From an uncultured Haloferula sp. (GTDB taxonomy: Bacteria; Verrucomicrobiota; Verrucomicrobiae; Verrucomicrobiales; Akkermansiaceae), in assembly GCA_946481625.1 (NCBI GenBank), contig CAMLOZ010000148.1, positions 1 through 7,665 of the forward strand: 7,665 nt of DNA, read 5' to 3'. This document shows, piece by piece, positions 1 to 5,640 of this stretch. Under the pieces are notes generated by a model. It did no database searches and was not told the origin of the DNA. It saw only the letters and a program-made list of their open reading frames with translations. A program made the translations under genes and the position numbers. Each line of letters begins with the position of its first letter. The first letter of the stretch is position 1.

Positions 1-37
1 CCCGCTTGGCTAGCGTGGGGCGATCCTCCCCTTTTTC
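1..37. other. Left edge, upstream of the first gene
   Basis: Short non-coding edge. The reading frame of the downstream methyltransferase has a TAG at 11-13, so that gene cannot start before the window. The bases just before its ATG are pyrimidine-rich (cctccccttttt) and show no Shine-Dalgarno-like purine tract. The promoter, if separate, lies outside the window. Confidence 0.6.
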
Positions 38-1009
38 ATGCCCGATTCTCCTGATACGCTCGCACTGACAGATGTTCCCGAAACTCCCGGGACCGATGCC
101 CTTGAAGCCGAGGTCGCCTCTCTGCGCGAAGAAATCGCAGCACTGAAGGCCGAGAATGCGGACCTGTATTTGCAACTGGGTAAGGAAGGCGGATGGCCCG
201 CAGGCCACTATTACTCGCCGATCCCGGATTATTCCGAGGTGCAGCGACAGATCGAAATCAAGCGGGGAGAAGCGCCGGCCGTGCCGGAAATTCACCTGAA
301 CCGCGAGGGTCAAGAGGCCTTGCTGGCCGAGTTTGCCGCCTATCAGGCGGAGGTCCCTTTCCCGGTGGAGGAGTGCGAGGGCTTCCGTTATTTCCACGAC
401 AACGAGTGGTTCACTTATGCCGATGCCGTCTTCCTCCACTGCCTGCTGAGGAAGCACCAGCCGCAGCGCATCATCGAGGTCGGCTCCGGATTCTCCTCCG
501 CCGTGATGCTCGACACCATCGACCGTTTTTTCACCATACGGCCCGAGGTCACCTTGATTGAACCTTATCCGGAGCGTCTCAGGAGCTTGCTGTTCGAGAG
601 CGATCTGGACCGTGTGAAGATCTTCGAAAGCAAGGTGCAAGAGGTACCGCTCGGGGTATTCGCGGAACTCCGGGCCGGTGACCTGCTCTTCATCGATTCC
701 AGCCACGTCATCAAATGTGGGGGTGATCTCCAGTTCCTCATGTTCGAGGTGCTGCCCCTGCTGCCCTCCGGAGTCTTCGTCCACTTCCACGATATCTTCT
801 ATCCCTTCGAGTATCCGGAGGCCTGGCTCCAGCAGGCCCGGAACTGGAACGAACTCTACTTGCTCCGGGCCTTCCTCGCCCACAACCGCGATTGGGAGAT
901 CCACTTCTTCAACAGCTACGTGGCCGCGGAGTTCCCGGAGATCCTCGAATCCAGCCTGCCGCTCTGTACGAAGAGCGCCGGAGGGAGCATCTATCTGCGG
1001 CACCTTTGA
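38..1009 (+). CDS. Class I SAM-dependent methyltransferase with N-terminal coiled coil
   Basis: A 323-residue cytoplasmic protein. Residues 21-50 form a heptad-like Leu/Ala/Glu coiled coil (LEAEVASLREEIAALKAE), a likely oligomerisation or docking segment. Residues about 115-300 form a Rossmann methyltransferase domain: motif I IIEVGSGFSS (145-154) for SAM binding, the acidic ribose-binding Glu in LIEPYPERL (E175), motif IV DLLFIDSSHV (215-224), and HFHDIFYP (249-256). This layout matches the Methyltransf_24-like group often found in O-antigen or exopolysaccharide loci, where such enzymes methylate sugars; the acceptor here is unknown. The ATG at 38 is the first start after an in-frame stop at 11-13. 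It has no SD, only a pyrimidine-rich leader. The gene converges on the PEP-CTERM gene 8 bp away, so they are not co-transcribed. The fold is a firm call; the substrate is not. Confidence 0.85.
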   Translation: MPDSPDTLALTDVPETPGTDALEAEVASLREEIAALKAENADLYLQLGKEGGWPAGHYYSPIPDYSEVQRQIEIKRGEAPAVPEIHLNREGQEALLAEFAAYQAEVPFPVEECEGFRYFHDNEWFTYADAVFLHCLLRKHQPQRIIEVGSGFSSAVMLDTIDRFFTIRPEVTLIEPYPERLRSLLFESDLDRVKIFESKVQEVPLGVFAELRAGDLLFIDSSHVIKCGGDLQFLMFEVLPLLPSGVFVHFHDIFYPFEYPEAWLQQARNWNELYLLRAFLAHNRDWEIHFFNSYVAAEFPEILESSLPLCTKSAGGSIYLRHL

Positions 1010-1031
1010 AGGAGCTTTCAGCGCTTCCTTC
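1008..1031. terminator. Hairpin at a convergent gene junction, possible bidirectional terminator
   Basis: An inverted repeat GAAGGAGC / GCtTCCTTC gives an 8-bp stem with one bulged T (1025) and a 7-base loop. It spans the stop codons of both converging genes (TGA at 1007-1009 on plus, TGA at 1020-1018 on minus). There is no T-tract on either side, so intrinsic termination is only a possibility, and the sequence is also constrained by coding. Confidence 0.3.
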
Positions 1032-1746
1032 TCAGCAAGCCGGTCGCGCCGATCATGCCGAGAAGCATTGAGGACGGCTCCGGAATGGCCGGCGTGCCGG
1101 AGGATCCCGAGCCGGTGACATAGGTCGCACTTACCGAACTGATCTTGAAGCGGTCGATCGAATCACCTGTCGGCTCGCCCTTCCAGGCACCGAGGAGAAG
1201 CATGTTGAAACCGTCTGGACTCCCGTTCTGGATTGCCACCTCGCGGGCATCGCCGCTGTAGCTGGACATGTCGTCCGTCCGTTCGCTGAAGCCGAGCGCG
1301 GCCAGGTTCGCGAAGTTGAGGCCGGAGAGATCGATCGGGCCGTCGAGCGTCGCGGTGTAGTAGGTCACGTCGCGGTCGTAGGTGCCGTAGGGATCGATCA
1401 CCACCGAGACGTCCTCCACCAGGCCGTCGAAGTAGAAGAGCATCCAGTCGTCGCCGCCGGCATTGTCCATCTGGTGGTCCGGGTTGCCGGTGCCTTCCTC
1501 GGCGTTGCTCACGCCCATGCCGATCGTGTAGATGCTTCCGCGCGCTTCTTCGAAGGATGTATTTTCCGATCCTCCGGTGAAGCCCCAGGAGGTGACCTGG
1601 AGCTCATGGCCCGAATCGTGGAAGAAGAGGGTATTGCCGAATTCCCCGCCGTAGTTGGGACCTACGGTTTCCCAAGTCGGGCTCTGGGAGAAAGCAAGGG
1701 ATGCGGATGCCATCACGGCACAAGCCACCAGGAGGGGGGATTTCAT
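1018..1746 (-). CDS. PEP-CTERM exosortase-sorted surface protein (paralogue A)
   Basis: A 242-residue exported protein. Residues 1-20 are a Sec signal peptide with likely cleavage near AFSQS. A beta-rich ectodomain follows. The C-terminus has the PEP-CTERM signal: PEP at 222-224, a hydrophobic stretch (LLGMIGATGLL), then RRKR. Known role of this tail: recognition and processing by an exosortase, leading to surface attachment or release; no exosortase is in the window. Recognisable motifs are HQMDN (91-95), DDWMLFYFD (99-107) and DPYGTYDRDVTYYTA (118-132). The aligned region of paralogue B at 2932-3624 has no gap over about 170 residues, and 30 of 45 positions are identical in 118-162. I chose the ATG at 1746 because it begins the signal peptide; the upstream in-frame ATG at 1800 overlaps the predicted -10 box, and the extra 18 residues are a Pro-rich non-signal stretch. 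Binding function unknown. Confidence 0.88.
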   Translation of the reverse strand: MKSPLLVACAVMASASLAFSQSPTWETVGPNYGGEFGNTLFFHDSGHELQVTSWGFTGGSENTSFEEARGSIYTIGMGVSNAEEGTGNPDHQMDNAGGDDWMLFYFDGLVEDVSVVIDPYGTYDRDVTYYTATLDGPIDLSGLNFANLAALGFSERTDDMSSYSGDAREVAIQNGSPDGFNMLLLGAWKGEPTGDSIDRFKISSVSATYVTGSGSSGTPAIPEPSSMLLGMIGATGLLRRKR

Positions 1747-1790
1747 TGGGGGAGGGGGGATTGCCGGCGAGCGGGGACTCGGCCGGAGGG
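1747..1790 (-). promoter_or_regulatory. C-rich 5' leader of PEP-CTERM paralogue A
   Basis: Predicted untranslated leader between the likely transcription start and the ATG at 1746. In the sense of the gene, the last bases are a C-tract interrupted by one T (CCCCCCTCCCCC) ending 2 bases before the start codon. There is no Shine-Dalgarno sequence. Paralogue B has the same kind of leader, which argues that it is retained rather than random. Confidence 0.45.
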
Positions 1791-1798
1791 GTGATCGC

Positions 1799-1827
1799 AT
1801 GAAACATCAAGCAGGACTTACAGTCAA
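1799..1827 (-). promoter_or_regulatory. Predicted sigma70-type promoter of PEP-CTERM paralogue A
   Basis: Read on the minus strand: -35 TTGACT (1827-1822), a 17-bp spacer, and -10 TTTCAT (1804-1799, 4 of 6 matches to consensus). The 11-mer TTGACTGTAAG (1827-1817) is identical in the promoter of paralogue B. A transcription start near 1790-1793 would give a leader of about 45 nt. Confidence 0.5.
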
Positions 1828-1917
1828 CGACGTGCGACTCACGCAATCGCGTAGGACGCGGGACATCCCAAACCCATGCTTGCCGGGCCTTTCCCACCGC
1901 CATTAGTTTCTCAAACA

Positions 1918-1935
1918 TGTTCGCCAACGCGAACA
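1918..1935. promoter_or_regulatory. 18-bp perfect dyad upstream of the GH43 gene, candidate operator
   Basis: TGTTCGC (1918-1924) and GCGAACA (1929-1935) are perfect inverted arms separated by CAAC. The dyad ends 15 bases before the GH43 ATG at 1951. Its symmetry and position suit a dimeric repressor site, or a small hairpin in the 5' leader. I could not find a convincing -35/-10 pair for the GH43 gene nearby, so its placement relative to transcription start is open. Confidence 0.45.
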
Positions 1936-1950
1936 AGCATCCGAAATCCC

Positions 1951-2925
1951 ATGATTCCGCTCCGTCTTCCGCTCCTCGCCCTCCTCGGCCTCGCCGGCAA
2001 CTTGTCCGCCCAGCAGAAAACCGCCGGCAATCCGGTCTTCGAAGGTTGGTATGCCGATCCGGAGGGCATTGTCTTCGGCGATGAATATTGGATCTATCCG
2101 ACCTACTCCGCTCCCTATGGCGAGCAGACTTTCTTCGACGCCTTCTCCTCGGCCGACCTGGTGAAGTGGAAGAAGCACTCCCGCATCCTCGACACGAAGG
2201 ACATCAAGTGGGCCAAGCGTGCGATGTGGGCACCCTCGGTCATCGAGAAGGACAAGAAGTACTATTTCTTCTTCAGCGCTAACGATATTCAGAACAACGA
2301 GCAGGAAGGCGGCATCGGCGTCGCGGTCGCCAGCAAGCCGGACGGCCCCTTCAAGGATCACATCGGCAAGCCGCTCGTGGACAAGTTCCACCACGGCGCG
2401 CAGCCGATCGACGGCTTCGTCTTCAAGGACGACGACGGCAGCTACTACCTGATCTACGGCGGCTGGCGGCACTGCAACATCGCCAGGCTCACGGACGACT
2501 TCAAAGGCTTCCTCCCCTTCGAAAACGGCGAGACCTTCAAGTCGATCACGCCGGAGGGTTATGTGGAAGGGCCCTTCGTCTTCAAGAAGGACGGCAAGTA
2601 CTACTTCATGTGGTCCGAGGGGGGCTGGACCGGCCCGGACTACCGGGTGGCCTATGCGGTCTCCGATTCGCTCTTCGGCCCGCACAAGCGGATCGGCGTC
2701 GTGCTCCAGCAGGATGCCGCCGTCGCCACCGGGGCGGGTCATCATTCGGTGATCCACAACAAGAAGGACGACAGCTGGTACATCGTCTATCACCGACGTC
2801 CCCTCGGCGAGACCGATGGCAACCACCGCGTCACCTGCATCGACAAGATGGAGTTCGACGCCGACGGCAAGATCAAGTCCGTGAAGATTACCAACGAAGG
2901 CGTGGAGGCGAAGAAGCTGAGGTAA
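1951..2925 (+). CDS. Secreted GH43 glycoside hydrolase (arabinofuranosidase/xylosidase type)
   Basis: A 324-residue protein with signal peptide MIPLRLPLLALLGLAGNLSA (1-20), then a single five-bladed beta-propeller domain of family GH43. The three catalytic carboxylates are all visible: general base D36 in WYADPEG, pKa modulator D154 in QPIDGFVF, and general acid E206 in EGYVEGPF. GAGHHSV (261-267) carries the His that in the family sits near the active-site ion. GH43 enzymes cleave alpha-L-arabinofuranosyl or beta-xylosyl linkages with inversion; the exact subfamily and substrate cannot be read here. There is no PEP-CTERM tail or carbohydrate-binding module, so it is probably periplasmic or released. 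I chose the ATG at 1951 because it begins the signal peptide; the ATG at 1876 would add 25 residues that spoil it and would put the dyad at 1918-1935 inside the coding region. It diverges from paralogue A and converges on paralogue B with 6 bp between stops. Confidence 0.92.
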   Translation: MIPLRLPLLALLGLAGNLSAQQKTAGNPVFEGWYADPEGIVFGDEYWIYPTYSAPYGEQTFFDAFSSADLVKWKKHSRILDTKDIKWAKRAMWAPSVIEKDKKYYFFFSANDIQNNEQEGGIGVAVASKPDGPFKDHIGKPLVDKFHHGAQPIDGFVFKDDDGSYYLIYGGWRHCNIARLTDDFKGFLPFENGETFKSITPEGYVEGPFVFKKDGKYYFMWSEGGWTGPDYRVAYAVSDSLFGPHKRIGVVLQQDAAVATGAGHHSVIHNKKDDSWYIVYHRRPLGETDGNHRVTCIDKMEFDADGKIKSVKITNEGVEAKKLR

Positions 2926-2931
2926 GCAAGT

Positions 2932-3624
2932 TTAACGCCGCCTCCGCAGCAACATCAGCCCGCCCAGCAGTCCCAGCAGCGCCGAGGACGGCTCTGGCAC
3001 GGTAAAGCTCGCTTCCACTCCGGTGATCTTGAAGCGGTCCACGGAGCCCGGCTTCGGCCTTCCTTGCTGCGCCCCGATCAGGATCGCATTGAAGCCGGAC
3101 TCGGCGGTGATCTCGATTTCCCGCTCCTCGCTGCTGCGGTTGGAAAGGTCGTCCACCCGCTCGCCGAAGCCGAGTTCAGCGAGATCCGTGTAGGTCATGC
3201 CCGCGAGATCCACCGGGCCGCTCAAGTTCGCCGTATAGTAGGTGACGTCGCGGTCCCAGGTTCCGTAAGGGTCGACCGTGAGAGTGACTTCCGAAACCGG
3301 GCCTTCGAAGATGAGAAGCACCCAGTCGTTGCCGCGGGCGTTGTCGATTTGGTGTTCGGGCACGCGCGACCCTTCGCCCGGATGGGTCACGCCGATGCCG
3401 GTCGCGTAGGTCACTCCCAGCGACGCCTCGAAAGACTGGTTGCGCCGACCGCCGGTGTGGCTCCAGGACGTGGCCGTGAAGCCTTGGCCCCCGTTGGCGA
3501 AAACCAACTCGTTGCCGAAGTCATCGTCCCCGCGCGAGCCCGTGGTTTCCCAAGTCATCGATTGGGAAAACGCCGGTAGCGCGAGCGCGATGGCGGCACC
3601 TGCCGACAGGGCGGGAAGGTTCAT
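2932..3624 (-). CDS. PEP-CTERM exosortase-sorted surface protein (paralogue B)
   Basis: A 230-residue exported protein homologous to the product of 1018-1746. It has an N-terminal signal peptide (about 1-20, AFSQS at the cleavage region), the shared ectodomain with HQIDN (91-95), NDWVLLIFE (99-107) and DPYGTWDRDVTYYTA (118-132), and a C-terminal PEP signal at 210-212 followed by LLGLLGGLMLL and RRRR. It lacks the Gly/Ser-rich linker (GSGSSGTPA) that paralogue A has before PEP. The ATG at 3624 is chosen: it begins the signal peptide, whereas the ATG at 3684 falls at the predicted transcription start. The pattern Gx-GV..HQxDN..DW is one I associate with families of exosortase-dependent surface proteins, but I cannot name the family with confidence. 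Its own promoter lies upstream. Biochemical role unknown. Confidence 0.88.
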   Translation of the reverse strand: MNLPALSAGAAIALALPAFSQSMTWETTGSRGDDDFGNELVFANGGQGFTATSWSHTGGRRNQSFEASLGVTYATGIGVTHPGEGSRVPEHQIDNARGNDWVLLIFEGPVSEVTLTVDPYGTWDRDVTYYTANLSGPVDLAGMTYTDLAELGFGERVDDLSNRSSEEREIEITAESGFNAILIGAQQGRPKPGSVDRFKITGVEASFTVPEPSSALLGLLGGLMLLRRRR

Positions 3625-3646
3625 CGGGGAGGGGTGGAGGGTGGGG
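3625..3646 (-). promoter_or_regulatory. C-rich 5' leader of paralogue B, with a G-quadruplex-capable template strand
   Basis: In the sense of the gene, the bases before the ATG at 3624 are C-runs broken by single T or A bases, with no SD. On the opposite (plus, template) strand this gives four G-tracts of at least three (3626-3629, 3631-3634, 3639-3641, 3643-3646) with loops of 1, 4 and 1 bases, matching the canonical intramolecular G4 pattern. Formation in vivo is not shown by sequence alone. Confidence 0.45.
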
Positions 3647-3690
3647 TGAGAAAACTCCGGGAGAGGGGAGCCCCCGGTCAGCACTCGCGA

Positions 3691-3718
3691 TTTATACTCA
3701 AAATATCCTTACAGTCAA
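3691..3718 (-). promoter_or_regulatory. Predicted strong sigma70-type promoter of PEP-CTERM paralogue B
   Basis: Read on the minus strand: -35 TTGACT (3718-3713), a 16-bp AT-rich spacer, and -10 TATAAA (3696-3691). Both hexamers match consensus at 5 of 6 positions. The segment is markedly more AT-rich than its surroundings. The predicted start near 3684 gives a leader of about 60 nt to the ATG at 3624. The -35 and the next five bases are identical to those in the promoter of paralogue A. Confidence 0.65.
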
Positions 3719-3801
3719 TCAGTAGCGGACTACGTGATCGCGTGTCGTCGGGGGTGCGGCGTCGGGGAATTGGCTTTCCCATGAGGCGACCACATTGAAA
3801 A

Positions 3802-3840
3802 TCCCGCGCCTAACATCGGGAATCTCGATGTTGGCGGGGA
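3802..3840. repeat. Long imperfect hairpin (17-bp stem, two bulges)
   Basis: The arms 3802-3820 and 3824-3840 pair as 4 + 4 + 9 bp with bulges at G3806 and T3811 and a 3-base loop (AAT). The core AACATCG / CGATGTT is perfect. On the minus strand it is followed by ATTTTC, a poor terminator tail with no minus-strand gene upstream to stop. The bulged GC-rich form resembles repetitive extragenic palindromes, but a single copy cannot show repetition. It could also be a leader or small-RNA structure. Confidence 0.5.
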
Positions 3841-3884
3841 AGCAAGCCATTGACGGCGAGCCGTTTGGTTGGTTCCGAGTTCTT

Positions 3885-3912
3885 GCGGGTGGCTTTTCGC
3901 GGGAAGCCCCGC
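3885..3912. repeat. Second imperfect hairpin upstream of the operon
   Basis: GGCTT (3891-3895) pairs with AAGCC (3904-3908). The stem extends outward by four more GC pairs with bulges at T3890 and G3887, giving about 9 bp. It sits 47 bases before the ATG at 3960, so it would be in the operon leader if transcription starts further upstream. It may form a pair with the hairpin at 3802-3840. Confidence 0.35.
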
Positions 3913-3959
3913 CTCCCCGATCATCTTGATGCGGCTCCTTCAGCAGATAACCTTGACCC

Positions 3960-4712
3960 ATGTCTGCCGGAAACGCCGTATTGGATTCAGCTCCCGCCCT
4001 GATGACTTGTGTCGAGCAGTGGACGGACCGCTTGCCGATCCTCTCCAACGGATATTTCACCGCGCTGCGGAACGACTCGATGCCGCGCGAGTTCTTCGTC
4101 CGCACACAGAAGCAATTCTACTTCGCGGTGCGCTACTTTTCCCGGCCGATGGCCGCGCTGATGGCGCGCATGCCCGACTCCGCATCCCGCCAGGGTCTGA
4201 TTCACAATCTCTCCGAGGAGCACGGTTTCGACGATGAGTCGGAGGGCCAGTCGCACGGCTTCGACCCCGCCGTCGCGCACGATCTCACCTTCCTCGCCTT
4301 CCTCCGCACGCTCGGCGTGACCTCGCAGGAGATGACCAGGGAGCGCGAGGCGGCGGGTGTCCGCGCTTTCAATGTCGCGCTCATGGGCGCCTGCCAGATG
4401 GAGCGGATCGAGACGGCTTTCGGCTGCCTCGGCGTGATCGAATACGCCTTCGCCGATATCTGCGAGCTGATCGGCCGCAAGGTCGTCGAACGCGGCTGGA
4501 TCGCGCAGGACGATCTCATCCACTACAAGCTCCACGCGCAGATCGACAAACGCCACGCTGCCGACTTCTTCAAAGTGGTGGACGGAGCATGGAACCGTGA
4601 TCCCGCCACGCGCGTCGCGATCGAGGACGGCATCCAGCTAGGCCTGTACGTCTTCAACCGGCTTTACGAAAACCTCGACCCCTTGCCCTTCCAAAGCCAT
4701 GCCGCCTGCTGA
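3960..4712 (+). CDS. Haem-oxygenase-like diiron oxygenase (HDO, iron-containing redox enzyme family)
   Basis: A 250-residue, mostly helical soluble protein of the TenA/PqqC/CADD/UndA fold class. Candidate metal ligands are the Glu pair in NLSEEHG (E86/E87), H107 in AHDLTFLAFLRTLG, E161 in GVIEYAF, and the signature HAQIDKRH (H192-x3-D196-x2-H199). The spacings H107 to E161 and E161 to the HxxxDxxH motif match what I recall for CADD. Family members use O2 and two irons (or a reductant) for reactions on fatty acids, amino acids or amines, such as UndA-type oxidative decarboxylation or BesC-type fragmentation. The substrate here is unknown. It is first in a four-gene operon and overlaps the desaturase by 14 bp, so both O2-using enzymes probably serve one pathway. 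The ATG at 3960 is the first plausible start; no SD is visible. An internal ATG at 4002 is a less likely alternative. Confidence 0.75.
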   Translation: MSAGNAVLDSAPALMTCVEQWTDRLPILSNGYFTALRNDSMPREFFVRTQKQFYFAVRYFSRPMAALMARMPDSASRQGLIHNLSEEHGFDDESEGQSHGFDPAVAHDLTFLAFLRTLGVTSQEMTREREAAGVRAFNVALMGACQMERIETAFGCLGVIEYAFADICELIGRKVVERGWIAQDDLIHYKLHAQIDKRHAADFFKVVDGAWNRDPATRVAIEDGIQLGLYVFNRLYENLDPLPFQSHAAC

Positions 4713-5640
4713 TGACCGGCCTGCCTTGGCTCCCGAACTAATGCAGGAATTCCACTCCCGCGGCGAGTGGCGGCACGGGGTGCGACTGGCTTGCTTCATC
4801 GCCCTCTACCTCGGTGCCGCTGCCATCGCGATCTTCGCGGCCGCCCGGGTGAGCGCGTGGTGGCAGTGGTTGCCGGTTGTGCCGGTCTATCTCTGCGCCG
4901 CCGCCTCGCTGCACGGGATCAGCCTTTTCACCCATGAGGCCGTGCACGGCACCTTGTCGCGGAGCCGGATCTGGAATGATGTCCTCGGTGCGGCCTGTGC
5001 GATCCCGGTGCTTCAGAATTGCTCCGCCTACCGCGTCCTGCACCTGCGTCATCACAGCCACCTCGGCGAGGACGGCGATCCGGACCACTATGCGAATTAC
5101 ACCCGCTGGACCTGGATGATCTTCACGATGAACTGGGCCAGGCTGCTGATCGGCTACCCGGTGTATATCGTTGCGATCCCCATCCTCGGCTTCAAGCACG
5201 GCACGGCAAAGGCGCGCGCCGGCATCCTCGCCGAGGTGGCCGCGACCGCGCTGCTTGTCGGGGTGATCGCCGCGTCACCGGTCCCGGCGGCATGGATCTG
5301 GCACGGCTGGCTGATCCCGATGCTCTTCATCAATACCATGGTGAATATCCGCGGCATGAGCCAGCACACGCTGTTGGAGCATTCCGATGACGAGATCCGC
5401 GGTACGCGCAGCATCCTCACGGTGCCGCTGGTGCGCTTCTTCATGTGCAACGAGAACTACCATCTCGAGCATCACCTTTACCCCGGCATCCCCTGGCACC
5501 AGCTTCCGAGGGTACACGCCGTGTTGGAGAAGGAACTGCGGGAGAGGGGTGCACCCTATATCCCTTCCTATTCCTCGTTCGTCCGCCAGTTCGTTCTTGG
5601 CAGCATCAAGCGATGTCCGCTTGGCTGGCGGCACCGATGA
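4699..5640 (+). CDS. Membrane fatty acid desaturase / hydroxylase family protein
   Basis: A 313-residue integral membrane enzyme. It carries the three histidine boxes that hold the diiron centre in the FA_desaturase superfamily: HEAVH (79-83), HLRHH (115-119, followed by S-H), and HLEHH (255-259) within NENYHLEHHLYPGIPWHQLP. An additional His is in RGMSQHTLLEH (218-228). Hydrophobic segments lie near 31-50, 55-75, 145-163, 180-193 and 198-214. Family members desaturate or hydroxylate acyl chains, carotenoids or sphingoid bases using O2 and electrons from ferredoxin or cytochrome b5; no electron carrier is encoded nearby. The ATG at 4699 lies 14 bp inside the preceding gene, indicating translational coupling. 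The stop at 5638-5640 overlaps the next start in an ATGA. The substrate (acyl chain or a non-lipid) cannot be assigned from sequence. Confidence 0.88.
   Translation: MPPADDRPALAPELMQEFHSRGEWRHGVRLACFIALYLGAAAIAIFAAARVSAWWQWLPVVPVYLCAAASLHGISLFTHEAVHGTLSRSRIWNDVLGAACAIPVLQNCSAYRVLHLRHHSHLGEDGDPDHYANYTRWTWMIFTMNWARLLIGYPVYIVAIPILGFKHGTAKARAGILAEVAATALLVGVIAASPVPAAWIWHGWLIPMLFINTMVNIRGMSQHTLLEHSDDEIRGTRSILTVPLVRFFMCNENYHLEHHLYPGIPWHQLPRVHAVLEKELRERGAPYIPSYSSFVRQFVLGSIKRCPLGWRHR

Larger units (their letters stand above)
3719..3959. other. Intergenic region between paralogue B promoter and the four-gene operon
   Basis: About 240 bp with no supported gene. Open frames here run through the hairpins and have no family-like features. 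It must hold the promoter for the plus-strand operon. The only -35-like match I see is TTGACG at 3850-3855, and it has no good -10 at 16-18 bp, so the promoter is unresolved. Two bulged GC-rich hairpins lie at 3802-3840 and 3885-3912. No Shine-Dalgarno precedes the ATG at 3960 (ataaccttgaccc). Confidence 0.6.

Noticed and set aside
1903..2826. A 307-codon minus-strand open frame opposite the GH43 gene
   Set aside because: It is the antisense shadow of a clear GH43 gene in high-GC DNA; the translation is Val/Ala/Glu/Asp-rich with no motif.
2902..2947. Inverted repeat GGAGGCG / CGCCTCC around the convergent stops of GH43 and paralogue B
   Set aside because: The 28-base loop is long, both arms are within coding sequence, and there is no T-tract, so it is poor support for a terminator.
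1018..3624. The two PEP-CTERM genes as arms of a recent DNA repeat or mobile cassette
   Set aside because: The genes are similar mainly at protein level, nucleotide identity is interrupted throughout, and no terminal inverted repeats, target duplications or transposase are visible. An old duplication fits better.
3850..3878. TTGACG at 3850-3855 as the -35 of the operon promoter
   Set aside because: No acceptable -10 hexamer occurs 16-18 bp downstream, so I do not call it a promoter.
3719..4105. A minus-strand open frame across the intergenic region and into the HDO gene (also a shorter frame at 3730-3924)
   Set aside because: It overlaps the HDO gene antisense, runs through both hairpins, shows no domain-like pattern, and its stop overlaps the -35 of the paralogue B promoter. 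A small real peptide at 3719-3860 cannot be fully excluded.
5445..5636. N-terminal extension of the DUF3419 protein starting at 5445
   Set aside because: It would lie entirely inside the desaturase coding region, including its third His box. The ATGA junction at 5637 gives a compact protein beginning shortly before the SAM-binding domain.
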